Part shown: piece after piece, positions 52,318 through 60,686 of the stretch | How the letters are laid out: every line of letters begins with the position of its first letter | Numbering within the stretch: the stretch's first letter is position 1 | Assembly (NCBI RefSeq): GCF_000144915.1 | Contig: NC_014374.1 | Location: forward strand, 434,001-498,000 | From: Acidilobus saccharovorans 345-15 | GTDB taxonomy: Archaea > Thermoproteota > Thermoprotei_A > Sulfolobales > Acidilobaceae | Length of the DNA: 64,000 nucleotides | Reading direction: 5' to 3' | Program-made: the position numbers and the translations under genes | The notes under the pieces: model-generated | Databases searched by the model: none | Seen by the model: the letters and a program-made list of their open reading frames with translations, nothing else | Told to the model about the DNA's origin: nothing

Positions 52318-53418
52318 TCAGAGGACCAGGGCCAGCGACAACGCGACGACTGCGAGGGGCACAGAAATTATGTATATGTGCTCTATAGCGCCCAGCGTAA
52401 CCATAAGCGAGGCCACAAGCGGGGCGAGCACCTCTCCAGCACCTGAGGAGAGAGCTATCACGTAGCTAGCCTTGATCTCGCTGTCGGGGGACGACTCGAA
52501 CGACTCATAGAGTGAGACAGGGTAAATGAGCGCGTGAGGCACGCCGAAGAGTATAATGCCGGCGGTTACAAGCATTGTGGCGTTAGTTGACAGCAGGGCA
52601 GTTGATACTGTGAGGGCCGCCAACGCTGTGATCTCCGCGGCCCTCACGTTCTTGAGTCTAATTGAGGCAAGCCTTATGGCTGCCGATATTATAAACATGG
52701 CCGTCAGGAGCCCAAAGGCCTGTCCAGTGCTCATGCCCAGCACTTTAATTGCGTAGAGGGACCAGTAGGATAAGACCAGCGGAAATATTGTAGAGTACAG
52801 GAAGTTCACGTAAAAGGCCTTAGTGAACCTCCGCGTGGTGAAGAACCTCTTGACGTCGCTAAGCCCAGGCAACTTTATGTGTACGTTGGCGTGGGACGGC
52901 ACAGGCGTTAAGAGCACGTGGGCCGCTGAGGCGACGGCCACCGCCCCAGCAGCGATGAAGACTATCCAGAGCTTTGAGGGCGGCATCAGCGAGGAGACCA
53001 GCGTGGCGGTGATGAGTCCAAGGGAGAGTCCCAGGGAGTAGCTGCCCAGCCCCTCCATGGGTCTTTCCCTTGGCGAAAGCCTGTGCAATGACGGTGCCAG
53101 CGCGGAGCCTGCCATCCCAGACCCAAAGCCAGCAACTATAATGCTTAGGACAGCGAGCTTTGGGCTCACGGCTAAGGTTATGAGCCCCAGCGCCATGAGC
53201 GGAAGCCCTACAAGGCTACTTGCCTTGGCCCTTTTAGCCAGGGTCGCCGCGAGCGAGCCAATGGCTATTGATGCCCACATCAAGATTACCATGTAGGAGA
53301 TGAGCGGGGTCTTAACGCCTGTGATCGCGAGAAAGGCCACGGCGGTGGCCTGAAGGGACGCAGTGGCGAACCTTATGGAGGCGGCGGAAAGCACGAAGCC
53401 TACTGACTCCCTCCTCAA
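52318..53418 (-). CDS. Major facilitator superfamily transporter, sulfoquinovose cluster
   Basis: The 366-residue protein has about 11-12 helices in MFS style with a central loop (about 180-200) and a second half beginning with FTKAFYVNFLYS. It starts at TTG 53418, 7 nt after the GT4 stop, and is the third gene of the SQD1-GT4-MFS operon. It may move a sugar, a sulfonate or another cargo linked with the pathway; this is an inference from position. Confidence 0.82.
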   Translation of the reverse strand: MRRESVGFVLSAASIRFATASLQATAVAFLAITGVKTPLISYMVILMWASIAIGSLAATLAKRAKASSLVGLPLMALGLITLAVSPKLAVLSIIVAGFGSGMAGSALAPSLHRLSPRERPMEGLGSYSLGLSLGLITATLVSSLMPPSKLWIVFIAAGAVAVASAAHVLLTPVPSHANVHIKLPGLSDVKRFFTTRRFTKAFYVNFLYSTIFPLVLSYWSLYAIKVLGMSTGQAFGLLTAMFIISAAIRLASIRLKNVRAAEITALAALTVSTALLSTNATMLVTAGIILFGVPHALIYPVSLYESFESSPDSEIKASYVIALSSGAGEVLAPLVASLMVTLGAIEHIYIISVPLAVVALSLALVL

Positions 53419-53425
53419 GAGCCCC

Positions 53426-54481
53426 TCAGCCTTCTAAAGCCTGCCTATACACCTTAAGGAGGCTTTCCCCTATAACTTCAGGGTCGTGGTCCCTCCTGAC
53501 GACTTCCTGTGCCCTTAAAGAGAGGCTCTCCCTGAGGCCCTGGTCGCTAACGAGCTTCTCCAGGGAGTCAGCAAGCATATCGTAGTCGTCCCTTTCTATT
53601 ATAAGACCTGCCTCCCCGACGAGCTCAGGAAGGGCGCCTACGTTGGTCACTATTGGGACGGCCCCATAGGCCATAGCCTCAAGCACAGTCAAGTTATATG
53701 CCTCAGCCCTGCTTGGGGCAAGCACGACGTCGGTCGTGGGCATAATGACATCATGTAAGGTGTCATCGTCGACCTTATCAAAGGCCCTGACCCCTTTAAG
53801 CCCTACCTTAGCGAGCCTTGACGCATTGGGGCCGACAACTATTAGCCTCACGTTGTTAAAGTGCCTGTGAACCCTTACAAACGCCTTAAGCGACACGTCG
53901 AGCCCCTTTCTAATGGGATCCCTGGCTATTATCAGTATGTTAACGGCATCGTGGGGCCTTCTGCTCTTGACGGAAACTGGGGGAGGGATGACGTGAACTT
54001 TCGAGCTTGGCACTCCGTCCCTCACGAAGCCCTCGTGGGCCCACTTGGACCAGGTTATCACGGCCCTACAGTTGTCGTCAACAAGCCTGTCCACGAGGGC
54101 CCCTGTAATGATGTTCTTGGCGACATCTGGCACGTTAACGTACTCATCAAGGTACTGTCCAGGGCTCTCGTCACTCTCGTGAATCCACGGCACCGAAGTG
54201 CGAGTTAGGTCTATGAAGAAGCTGTGGACCAGGTCAAAGCCCTCCCCGAGCGGCGTCCTGAGGACCCTTGAGGCCTGTCTGACGAGCGACCTGAGCAGCT
54301 CCAGGGGCGAGAGCTCGCTGTAGTTGGCTGGGGCCTCATACATCTTTGAGCGCTGCAGGGCAAAGTACCTCACGTGCGGGGGCGGGTTGAGGAGCCTCAG
54401 CAGCGGCCCTCTCCTTAACTTCCCAATTCTCCTGTCATACTCGGAGAGCAGCAGCACCTTAAGCTCGTCCAACGGGGTCAC
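53426..54481 (-). CDS. Family 4 glycosyltransferase
   Basis: From GTG 54481 the protein is 351 residues; the start overlaps the SQD1 stop by 4 nt (GTGA), so the upstream 34 codons of open frame are not used. Its C-terminal Rossmann half has NILIIARDPIRKGLDVSLKAF, VVGPNASRL, DVVLAPSRAEAYNLTVLEAMAYGAVPIVTNVGALPE (the E-x7-E type donor site of GT4) and the GLIIE strand. By operon context, it may use UDP-sulfoquinovose, as SqdX does, or add a sugar to a sulfoglycan. Confidence 0.88.
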   Translation of the reverse strand: MTPLDELKVLLLSEYDRRIGKLRRGPLLRLLNPPPHVRYFALQRSKMYEAPANYSELSPLELLRSLVRQASRVLRTPLGEGFDLVHSFFIDLTRTSVPWIHESDESPGQYLDEYVNVPDVAKNIITGALVDRLVDDNCRAVITWSKWAHEGFVRDGVPSSKVHVIPPPVSVKSRRPHDAVNILIIARDPIRKGLDVSLKAFVRVHRHFNNVRLIVVGPNASRLAKVGLKGVRAFDKVDDDTLHDVIMPTTDVVLAPSRAEAYNLTVLEAMAYGAVPIVTNVGALPELVGEAGLIIERDDYDMLADSLEKLVSDQGLRESLSLRAQEVVRRDHDPEVIGESLLKVYRQALEG

Positions 54482-55749
54482 CCAAAGCCCGCCAGCTTGA
54501 GTATCTCGTTTACAGTCAGAGGCCTCTCGACTTCCCTGGGCAGGCTGAAGCCCTGCCTGTCGTAGATGTACGAGTCCTTCCACCTGGCATACGGGTAGAT
54601 AAGCTCCTTCATGGACTCAGCCCTGGACCTGTACTTTATGACATCCTCGAAGATCTCCCTTATGACGTCCTTCATGTCCTTCTCCCTGTGGAACCCAAGC
54701 GAGGGGAGTATCCTGTGCTCTACGTCATAGAAGTGTTCTTCCTTTTCAACTCTCGGGTCCTCGACCCTCTCATAGTCAACGTCTATGCCGTACTCCCTGG
54801 CGACCTCAGCGACCATCTGGGCCAGGGTCAGCGTATCATAGATCATGTCAAGCTGGTTGACAGTCCTGTACTCGCCCTCCTTGGGCGGGTTCTCGAGGAG
54901 CAGAGTCATCGCGTTGATACTGTCGTACAGCGACAGGAAGCCTCTGGTCTGCCTTCCCTTGCCGTAGATCAGGAGCTTCTTCAGGAGGACTGCCTGGACC
55001 ACGTACTTGTTTATCACCGTGCCCCAGGTGGAGTCAAAGTCAAGCCTGGTCTGAAGCTCCTCGGCTATTGTGGTTTCGTGCGTCCTTGTTCCGAAGACAA
55101 CGCCCTGCATTATGTCGGTTACCCTGAGGCCGTAGATCTCGTTTGCGAGGAGCAGGTTGTATGTGTCGAAGATCTTGCTGAGGTGGTAAAAGCTCTGGCC
55201 CATCCTTGGGAACATGAACTTGTCCTTACGGCCCCCATACTCTATCTCTATGTCACCTTCCGTTATAGTGATGTTGGGAGTCCCGTACTCCCCCATGGAG
55301 CCCATCTTAAGCAGGTGAGCGTTGGGCGCGTGCCTTGCCAAGGAGAAGATTATATTGAGGTTTCCAACAACGTTGTTTACCTCTGTGTAGACAGCATGCC
55401 TCTGGTCTATCATGCTGAACGGGGCAGACCTCTGGTGAGCCAGGTGAACCACCGCTGAAGGCTTATACTTAGCTATGACTTCATCGACTCTCTGAGGGTC
55501 CCTCACGTCGCCTGGCTCAAATACGAGGTTGTCCCTTCCTGTGTATTCCTTAAAAGCCTTGAGCCTCTCGGCCATGGCGGCTATGGGGATTAAGCTGTCC
55601 GAGTTCACAGATTTTACGAGCAGCCTAGTTGACATGTTATCAAATATGACTACATCGTCGCTAGTTCTCATCGCAAGGTGCATCGCAAGGGGCCATCCAA
55701 TGTAGCCGTCGCCGCCGAAAACTATTATTGGTCCCTTGAGCTGTGGCAT
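54478..55749 (-). CDS. UDP-sulfoquinovose synthase-like (SQD1/Agl3) enzyme
   Basis: The 423-residue protein is an NAD-dependent short-chain dehydrogenase. It has GGDGYIGWPLAMHLA (about 13-27; the SQD1 form of GxxGxxG), HLAHQRSAPFSM (about 104-115), and YHLSK (Y-x3-K, about 188-192), then VVFGTRTHET and GFLSLYDSINAM. SQD1 and Sulfolobus Agl3 make UDP-sulfoquinovose from UDP-glucose and sulfite; in Sulfolobus this sugar is part of the S-layer N-glycan. ATG 55749 with AAAGG upstream. The gene leads the operon with GT4 and MFS, and a perfect palindrome stands just above its TATA box. Confidence 0.88.
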   Translation of the reverse strand: MPQLKGPIIVFGGDGYIGWPLAMHLAMRTSDDVVIFDNMSTRLLVKSVNSDSLIPIAAMAERLKAFKEYTGRDNLVFEPGDVRDPQRVDEVIAKYKPSAVVHLAHQRSAPFSMIDQRHAVYTEVNNVVGNLNIIFSLARHAPNAHLLKMGSMGEYGTPNITITEGDIEIEYGGRKDKFMFPRMGQSFYHLSKIFDTYNLLLANEIYGLRVTDIMQGVVFGTRTHETTIAEELQTRLDFDSTWGTVINKYVVQAVLLKKLLIYGKGRQTRGFLSLYDSINAMTLLLENPPKEGEYRTVNQLDMIYDTLTLAQMVAEVAREYGIDVDYERVEDPRVEKEEHFYDVEHRILPSLGFHREKDMKDVIREIFEDVIKYRSRAESMKELIYPYARWKDSYIYDRQGFSLPREVERPLTVNEILKLAGFG

Positions 55750-55782
55750 TGCCTTTCATCATTGCTAGGAATGTCATTCCCT

Positions 55783-55792
55783 CCAAATAAGC
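55783..55792 (-). promoter_or_regulatory. TATA-like element of the sulfoquinovose operon
   Basis: The minus strand reads GCTTATTTGG about 35-45 nt before ATG 55749, a suitable position for initiation near 55763. Confidence 0.5.
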
Positions 55793-55796
55793 AGTT

Positions 55797-55811
55797 TGTA
55801 CTCGGAGTACA
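55797..55811. promoter_or_regulatory. 15-nt perfect palindrome upstream of the sulfoquinovose promoter
   Basis: TGTACTC-G-GAGTACA is a perfect palindrome around one base, 5 nt upstream of the TATA-like element, at the BRE. It is a likely protein-binding site, and the adjacent wHTH gene (55844-56140) is the nearest candidate for the protein. Confidence 0.55.
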
Positions 55812-55843
55812 GTGCGCTCCTTTCTGAGGCAGTTCACTTCATT

Positions 55844-56140
55844 TTAAAGTGAGAGCCCGAAGCCCCTGAGGAAGTAGTCCATTCTGCGGAGCTCGCGGTA
55901 GAAGTTCATGCCCTTCTCCGTCAGCACGAGGTAGTTACCATCGTTGCCTCTCTCCTCTATTATAAATCCCTTCTCCTCGAGCTCCGAGAGGTACATAATG
56001 AACCTGTCATAGGGAAGGTTAGCGCTTGAGAGCACGTGCGAGAACCTCGCCCTGCCGTTTTCGTCTGCTATGCTTTTCAGCACGTCGTAGTAGATTTTCA
56101 GCCTGCTCCTCGGCGGCGACCTGCTCAATACCTGCTCCAC
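55844..56140 (-). CDS. Winged-helix DNA-binding protein
   Basis: The 98-residue protein has SRLKIYYDVLKSIADENGRARFSHVLSSANLPYDRFIMYLSELEEKGFIIEE (about 12-62), a helix-turn-helix with wing, followed by YLVLTEKGMNFYRELR. This is the form of archaeal wHTH proteins of the PF14947 kind (Sso10a-like). Its start overlaps the membrane-protein gene by 16 nt, so the pair are coupled. The gene lies just ahead of the sulfoquinovose operon and could regulate it. Confidence 0.82.
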   Translation of the reverse strand: MEQVLSRSPPRSRLKIYYDVLKSIADENGRARFSHVLSSANLPYDRFIMYLSELEEKGFIIEERGNDGNYLVLTEKGMNFYRELRRMDYFLRGFGLSL

Positions 56141-56784
56141 CTCAGCAGGAAGAGCGCCAGCAGCGCGAACGAGACGAACTGAACGAGCTCGCCGTAGATG
56201 TAGAAGTAGGGGTCCCTGACGGCCGAGGAGTACAGCATTATTACGTGTGACGCCAGCAGGAAGCCGAAGGAGAGCAGGATAAGCCTTGAGACCTTGCTTC
56301 CCCCTCTGCTCTCGAGCAGGAGGCCCTCAAAGACGACTATTGAGAGGAGGGTTATTGACATAACCTGAGACGAGTCGAACACGAGGTGACCTAAAAGGAA
56401 GTACTCCCTCAGCTGCCTCGGCTCAATTACCAGTGCTCCCAGGGCCCCCCAGTAGGCGGCCTTGGTGTAACCTATTGCAAACACCAGGTAGGCCACGTTC
56501 TGCAGGAGCAGGTAGGAGACTCCAGCGAGGTAGGTCAGCCTGGCGTCCTCATATATGTTGCCTATGCCTAGCCCTAATGACATGCTGAGCCACCCCTGTA
56601 TTATAAGGCCGATGCCGAGGAGCAGGAACCCAAAGCTTATGTAGTTCAGGGGAGACGCCCTTACCGTCCTCTGGTACATGAACGCTATGTAGCTCGTGAT
56701 CAGCGCCACTACCCCGCTCAGCAGGCTCAGCATGCCGCCCAGCGTTATGAAGTCCCTGAGTAACATCAGCTGGCCTCCTGCCAT
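56125..56784 (-). CDS. Seven-helix membrane protein coupled to a wHTH regulator
   Basis: The 219-residue product has about seven hydrophobic segments (roughly 9-32, 43-70, 82-105, 108-125, 133-155, 163-183 and 193-214), with no cysteines or charged catalytic motifs. Its start ATG 56784 lies just after TATA-like CTTTTAAACTT (56803-56813), so the mRNA is close to leaderless. It overlaps the following wHTH gene by 16 nt. A membrane sensor that controls its wHTH partner is plausible. The form is like other archaeal membrane protein plus wHTH pairs, but I cannot name the family. Confidence 0.7.
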   Translation of the reverse strand: MAGGQLMLLRDFITLGGMLSLLSGVVALITSYIAFMYQRTVRASPLNYISFGFLLLGIGLIIQGWLSMSLGLGIGNIYEDARLTYLAGVSYLLLQNVAYLVFAIGYTKAAYWGALGALVIEPRQLREYFLLGHLVFDSSQVMSITLLSIVVFEGLLLESRGGSKVSRLILLSFGFLLASHVIMLYSSAVRDPYFYIYGELVQFVSFALLALFLLRWSRY

Positions 56785-56844
56785 GATTTGGCTGCGGGGA
56801 CAAGTTTAAAAGTATAAAAATAAACCTGAGAGGGCCGCCCAAGG

Positions 56845-57663
56845 TTAGGACTGGCCGAGCACCTTAGCCTTTGAGAGCCTCCTCATTATTTCAAGGAAGT
56901 CCTCCTGAGACCTAAGGTAGGCCTCGTCGAGGGGCAGGCCCTGCATAAGGAACCTGTGAGAGACCAGCGCAAGCATGACGTCCCCCGCCCCGGTCCTGTC
57001 CTCGAGCAGCTCGTTGCCCTGAGGCGACGGCACGGCGGTGACCTTGCCACCAACGTAGATCAGCGCCCCGCCAGGCCCCACGGTATAGAGCACGTTGGGG
57101 AACTTCCTCGCAAGGGACTCGGCGACGGACTCGCCAGCGTCGTCATTGGAGAGGTGAACCAGGGAAACGTGCTCAGGGCTCAGCCTCTCCCACCACCCGT
57201 CGCCCAAGCTCCTTGAGAAGCCCTGCACGTCAACGCTTACCCTCCTGCCCCTGAGCGCGCTGGAGCCTAGTAGCTCCGGGGGCACCTCGGAGTACACGGG
57301 GGATATGATTACAAGGTCAGGGTCGCACTCCTTAAGGGCGGAGTAAAGGTCGTCAGCCGTGAGCGGACCAGAGACGCTCTCTATTGTTGACCTCCTGGCC
57401 GGCGACCCAGGGTCATAGTAGTGGGCGAAAACGTAACCCTCGCCGCGGCCCTCGCAGCAGATCCTCCTTATGCCAAGGGACGACTCCAGCTTCAGGGTGG
57501 GGCTGACCAGGCGGCCGTACGTTCCCAGCGCGCACACCTCATATCCAAGGCTCCTAAGGGCGAAGCCGGCGTAAAGGGCTGGCCCGCCGGCCTGAAGTCT
57601 GACCACGCCGTTAGGAAGCCTCACCCTGTCGAGCGTTGGGGAGGCTACTATAATCGCCCTCAA
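56845..57663 (-). CDS. PfkB-family sugar kinase
   Basis: From TTG 57663 the product is 272 residues; an ATG at 57687 is in frame but lies inside the upstream gene. GGTGG precedes the TTG, which overlaps the channel gene stop by 4 nt (TTGA), so translation is coupled. The family signatures are AGGPALYAGFALRSLG (about 24-39) and DRTGAGDVMLALV (about 228-240, with the catalytic Asp in GAGD). No other substrate clue is present; ribokinase or a nucleoside/sugar kinase is likely. The C-terminal end has no oddity. Confidence 0.84.
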   Translation of the reverse strand: MRAIIVASPTLDRVRLPNGVVRLQAGGPALYAGFALRSLGYEVCALGTYGRLVSPTLKLESSLGIRRICCEGRGEGYVFAHYYDPGSPARRSTIESVSGPLTADDLYSALKECDPDLVIISPVYSEVPPELLGSSALRGRRVSVDVQGFSRSLGDGWWERLSPEHVSLVHLSNDDAGESVAESLARKFPNVLYTVGPGGALIYVGGKVTAVPSPQGNELLEDRTGAGDVMLALVSHRFLMQGLPLDEAYLRSQEDFLEIMRRLSKAKVLGQS

Positions 57664-58712
57664 GAAGGTCCACCACCCGCCGAGCATATCTCCCTTATTC
57701 CGGTAAACTTGGTTGGGTCCCCAAGGACCACGAGGCCGTCGCCCTCCTTGAGCTTAAAGTCCATGGAGAAGTATGGAGTGAAGACGCCGTTACGCTCCAC
57801 TAGGACAGGTATGACCCCCTTCGGCAGCTCCCTTAAGGCCATGCCATCGCACTTGGAGCCCTTCTCAACCTTGAAGAAGCCGATGCCGTAGCCCGCCTGG
57901 CGAAGCGCCTTGCTGCTGCCCTCTGTAGACTCCAGCAGCACTCCTCCAAGGTTGCTCGACAGAGCCATGCCCGCCAAGGCCCTCCCTATGAACCTCCTGA
58001 GCCTAACTACCTGCGTCGCCCCTGAGTCTAGGAACACGTCGGTTAGATCCTCGTTGTGTATCATTACCACCGTCCTGACCTTCGGGTTAAGCCTCCTCAC
58101 CCTGATGAGGGCCGTGAGCGAGTCGGAGTCGCTCTCAAGGGCTATTATTACAACTGCCGCTGACTCTACCCCGGCCGCCCTCAGCTCCCTTTCGCTTGTC
58201 GGGTTCCCTATTATAACCCTGTGGTTCTGAAGGCTAGCAGCCAGGGACTCGTTGCTCGTAACCATGATGTACTCAATCCCCATCCTGTCCAGCTCTGCCG
58301 CCACCTCAGGCACGTCGCCAAGCACCACCACGTGGTCCTTCACGTGCGAAGCCCTCCACCTGGCCCTGGCGTCAGTCCACACAGTCCTCTTAGTTATGGT
58401 TGAGACTATATTCATTACTATGGTTGTGTAGGTGGCCACCGATGCTAATACTAGGGCCGTCAGGAACAGCTTTTCGGAGTCCGGCATAGCGTTTATCGAC
58501 GGGGTGTAGAGGCCTATGGTGGTCACCAGGCCCACGGACGCGTATATTGCAGACACCAGGTCAATGTGCTGGAAGTACATGAAGACGTAGGCGGTTATAG
58601 CTATTATAACGGCAAGGGCTGCCATCTGCGGCATAAGCCTTGAGAGCACGGAATAAGGAGCTGAGAGGACCTCAAGCACCTCCAGCAGCAGCCTGCTGCG
58701 AGTCCTTACCAT
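57660..58712 (-). CDS. Potassium-channel-like protein with RCK (TrkA) domains and an altered filter
   Basis: The 350-residue protein has two transmembrane helices (about 30-48 and 80-106) around a pore loop, then TrkA-N (about 125-245: HVVVLGDVPEVAAELDRMG) and a TrkA-C domain (about 275-345), as in MthK-type channels. The pore loop reads ASVGLVTTIGLYTPS, so the filter is TIGLY (65-69) where potassium channels have TVGYG. The ligand-binding region of TrkA-N is only partly like the GxGxxG norm. It may pass ions with changed selectivity, or serve as a sensor. Confidence 0.82.
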   Translation of the reverse strand: MVRTRSRLLLEVLEVLSAPYSVLSRLMPQMAALAVIIAITAYVFMYFQHIDLVSAIYASVGLVTTIGLYTPSINAMPDSEKLFLTALVLASVATYTTIVMNIVSTITKRTVWTDARARWRASHVKDHVVVLGDVPEVAAELDRMGIEYIMVTSNESLAASLQNHRVIIGNPTSERELRAAGVESAAVVIIALESDSDSLTALIRVRRLNPKVRTVVMIHNEDLTDVFLDSGATQVVRLRRFIGRALAGMALSSNLGGVLLESTEGSSKALRQAGYGIGFFKVEKGSKCDGMALRELPKGVIPVLVERNGVFTPYFSMDFKLKEGDGLVVLGDPTKFTGIREICSAGGGPS

Positions 58713-58762
58713 TAAGCCCTTGGGCCTAGATGGGGCGGCGGCCTTAATAGCCTTGTGCAGGC

Positions 58763-59398
58763 TCAGTAAACGGTTGGATCCTTCCTGAGGGCCGACTCCC
58801 AGAAGGATATCTCGAACCTGACGCTGTTGACAAAGGCCCTCTGCATCTCCGGCGTCACGCTATACTGGTCAAGCACCTCAAGCACGGCCCTCACGCGCGA
58901 GTTATAGTCGTCAGAGGCGTAGAACTCCCCCCAGGTCCTGTAAAGGGGATCGCTGGAGTGCATAACATAGCTGCCGACCTCGCTGTAGCCCCACATGCAG
59001 GGGGCCCACGCCGCCAGGAACTCCGGCCAGCCTAGCGACGCGTAGTAGTTAAGGTGTCTCGTGTAGGCGTAGCTGGTCAGGTTCATGCCTGTGGAGCTCA
59101 CCTCGACCTCGCCTATGTTGAGCTCGCTGAAGAGCCTTGAGTGCACCTCGGCCCCGCGCTCAGGGTTTGCAAAGACCGCCAGGAGGACCTTAACCGCCTC
59201 TGGCAGGGGCGCCTGGGAGGCCGCCCTTATGACGGCCCTCTGCATCTCTTCCACGTACTTAGAGTCCTGTATCAGGTAGTACCTGAACGCGTCCCTCGGC
59301 AAAGTCCCGTCACGGAGCATCTCAACAAACCGACTCCTCACGTACTGGTTCCACAGGTCCCCAGCCGACTGCCTGAGGACCTCAGAGGCCCTAGCCAA
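58763..59398 (-). CDS. tenA: TenA-family thiaminase II-like protein
   Basis: The 211-residue helical protein has the key residues of TenA: D45 (YLIQDSKYV), C134 (APCMWGYSE) and E201 (FEISFWESAL). TenA hydrolyses aminopyrimidine breakdown products of thiamine for salvage. The active-site cysteine is present, which supports the class with catalytic activity. It starts at TTG 59398, close behind TATA-like GCTTTTATTTTACC (59420-59433), so the leader is almost nil. No other thiamine genes are nearby. Confidence 0.92.
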   Translation of the reverse strand: MARASEVLRQSAGDLWNQYVRSRFVEMLRDGTLPRDAFRYYLIQDSKYVEEMQRAVIRAASQAPLPEAVKVLLAVFANPERGAEVHSRLFSELNIGEVEVSSTGMNLTSYAYTRHLNYYASLGWPEFLAAWAPCMWGYSEVGSYVMHSSDPLYRTWGEFYASDDYNSRVRAVLEVLDQYSVTPEMQRAFVNSVRFEISFWESALRKDPTVY

Positions 59399-59442
59399 GT
59401 TAGGTCCCGCTTACTACTGTTGGTGGTAAAATAAAAGCTAGC

Positions 59443-60654
59443 TTAGGGGCCTTCAGCAATCATGGGGGGCCTGACAAGCACGGCTGAGGCCCTCCGGGCA
59501 AAGAACATCGTGGCGCCGAAGATAACGGCGACTATGGGCACTATGCTCAGTATAGTGGTCTGATACCCGGCGGCCGTCACTATGGCTCCAAGCGCGGCCG
59601 GCAGCCCGGAGCCTATTATCATCATTATTGAGAAGAAGTAGCTGTTGGCGGCGTTAAGGCTCCTTGGCTCGAAAGTCCTTGATATAGAGATCACGCTGAG
59701 CGTGTAGGTGAGCCCGTGTGGAATTCCAAGTAGCAGCAGTGCAGCCATGTACACCAGCAGTGTGGGCGAGGCCCAGGCTGCTATGAGGCCCAGGAGCGTG
59801 AGGCTTGACGAGAGTATCATTAGCCTCACCACGTTATATGGGGGCCTTATGGCCAGCACGAGCCTCCCCAAGAATGACGTTGTGTAGAATAATGAGTATA
59901 ACAGGAGCGCTATGGAGTCGCTCACGTGAAACCTGTACTCGGCGTAGAGGCCAGCAAAGCTTGTTATGAAGGCGAAGGGCACTGAGTATGTTAAATTATT
60001 GAGGGAGGCCGCTATGAACCCGTTGTTGGCAAGTATCGAGGTCACGCTGGGCCTGGTTGAACCCTTGGAGGGGTGCCCCTCCTCAGGGAACCTGACCAGG
60101 GGGGCCATGACGGCGACGAGGGCGGCTATAGGCTCAAAGAAGATGAAGGAGGCCTTAAGCCCAACATATTTAACTATAACGGAGTCTATGGCAGGGCCCA
60201 CGAGTAGGGACGTGCTGAGGGCGAGCGTGTATATGGTCAGAAGCCTCTCCCTTGCCTTGAGGTCCCTAACGCTTCCAGCGGAGGTCATTATGTTAGGCAT
60301 TATAGGGCCCAGCGCCATGCCGGCAGCCACGGCGAGCACCCAGACGGTCAGAGGACTTGAGAAGGCGTAGAGCGGGAAGAGCGCTGCGTAGGCTATAGCC
60401 GCTGCCACGAAGAACCTTCTTCTGGACACCGCAGGAAGCCTGGCGTTTATGAAGGTGCTCGAGACGAAGGTGGACCCCATGAAGGCCGTAGCTATAAGCC
60501 CTACGGCGAGGCCGTTAAAGTTGAAAAGCCTCTTGACAAGGAGGGGCAGCGTGGTGGCTATCATATTATTTGAGGCCCTGGCGCCGAACGTCACCAGTAT
60601 CACTATGGCCGCTATCACCGCGAACGAGTCTCCACTGCCTTTGGCTGCCTTCAT
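59443..60654 (-). CDS. Major facilitator superfamily transporter
   Basis: The 403-residue protein has about 12 helices, with NNMIATTLPLLVKRLFNF early and a second half starting near FIAASLNNLTYSVPFAFITSF (about 211-231). It shares its general build with the MFS gene at 52318. Cargo is unknown. Start ATG 60654 is 44 nt upstream of the tenA region's start side and shares no operon with Ogt, which has its own short gap. Confidence 0.82.
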   Translation of the reverse strand: MKAAKGSGDSFAVIAAIVILVTFGARASNNMIATTLPLLVKRLFNFNGLAVGLIATAFMGSTFVSSTFINARLPAVSRRRFFVAAAIAYAALFPLYAFSSPLTVWVLAVAAGMALGPIMPNIMTSAGSVRDLKARERLLTIYTLALSTSLLVGPAIDSVIVKYVGLKASFIFFEPIAALVAVMAPLVRFPEEGHPSKGSTRPSVTSILANNGFIAASLNNLTYSVPFAFITSFAGLYAEYRFHVSDSIALLLYSLFYTTSFLGRLVLAIRPPYNVVRLMILSSSLTLLGLIAAWASPTLLVYMAALLLLGIPHGLTYTLSVISISRTFEPRSLNAANSYFFSIMMIIGSGLPAALGAIVTAAGYQTTILSIVPIVAVIFGATMFFARRASAVLVRPPMIAEGP

Positions 60655-60686
60655 TTAGTTTCACCTTTATCTGTCAGCGCGAGACT

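Noticed and set aside
54482-54583. Longer N-terminus of the GT4 gene
   Set aside because: It is read over the SQD1 3' end in another frame; the GTG at 54481 has the coupled overlap expected in this operon.
55749-55765. Perfect C-box-like ATGATGA before the SQD1 start
   Set aside because: It lies in the ribosome-binding region and no D box or stem is paired with it.
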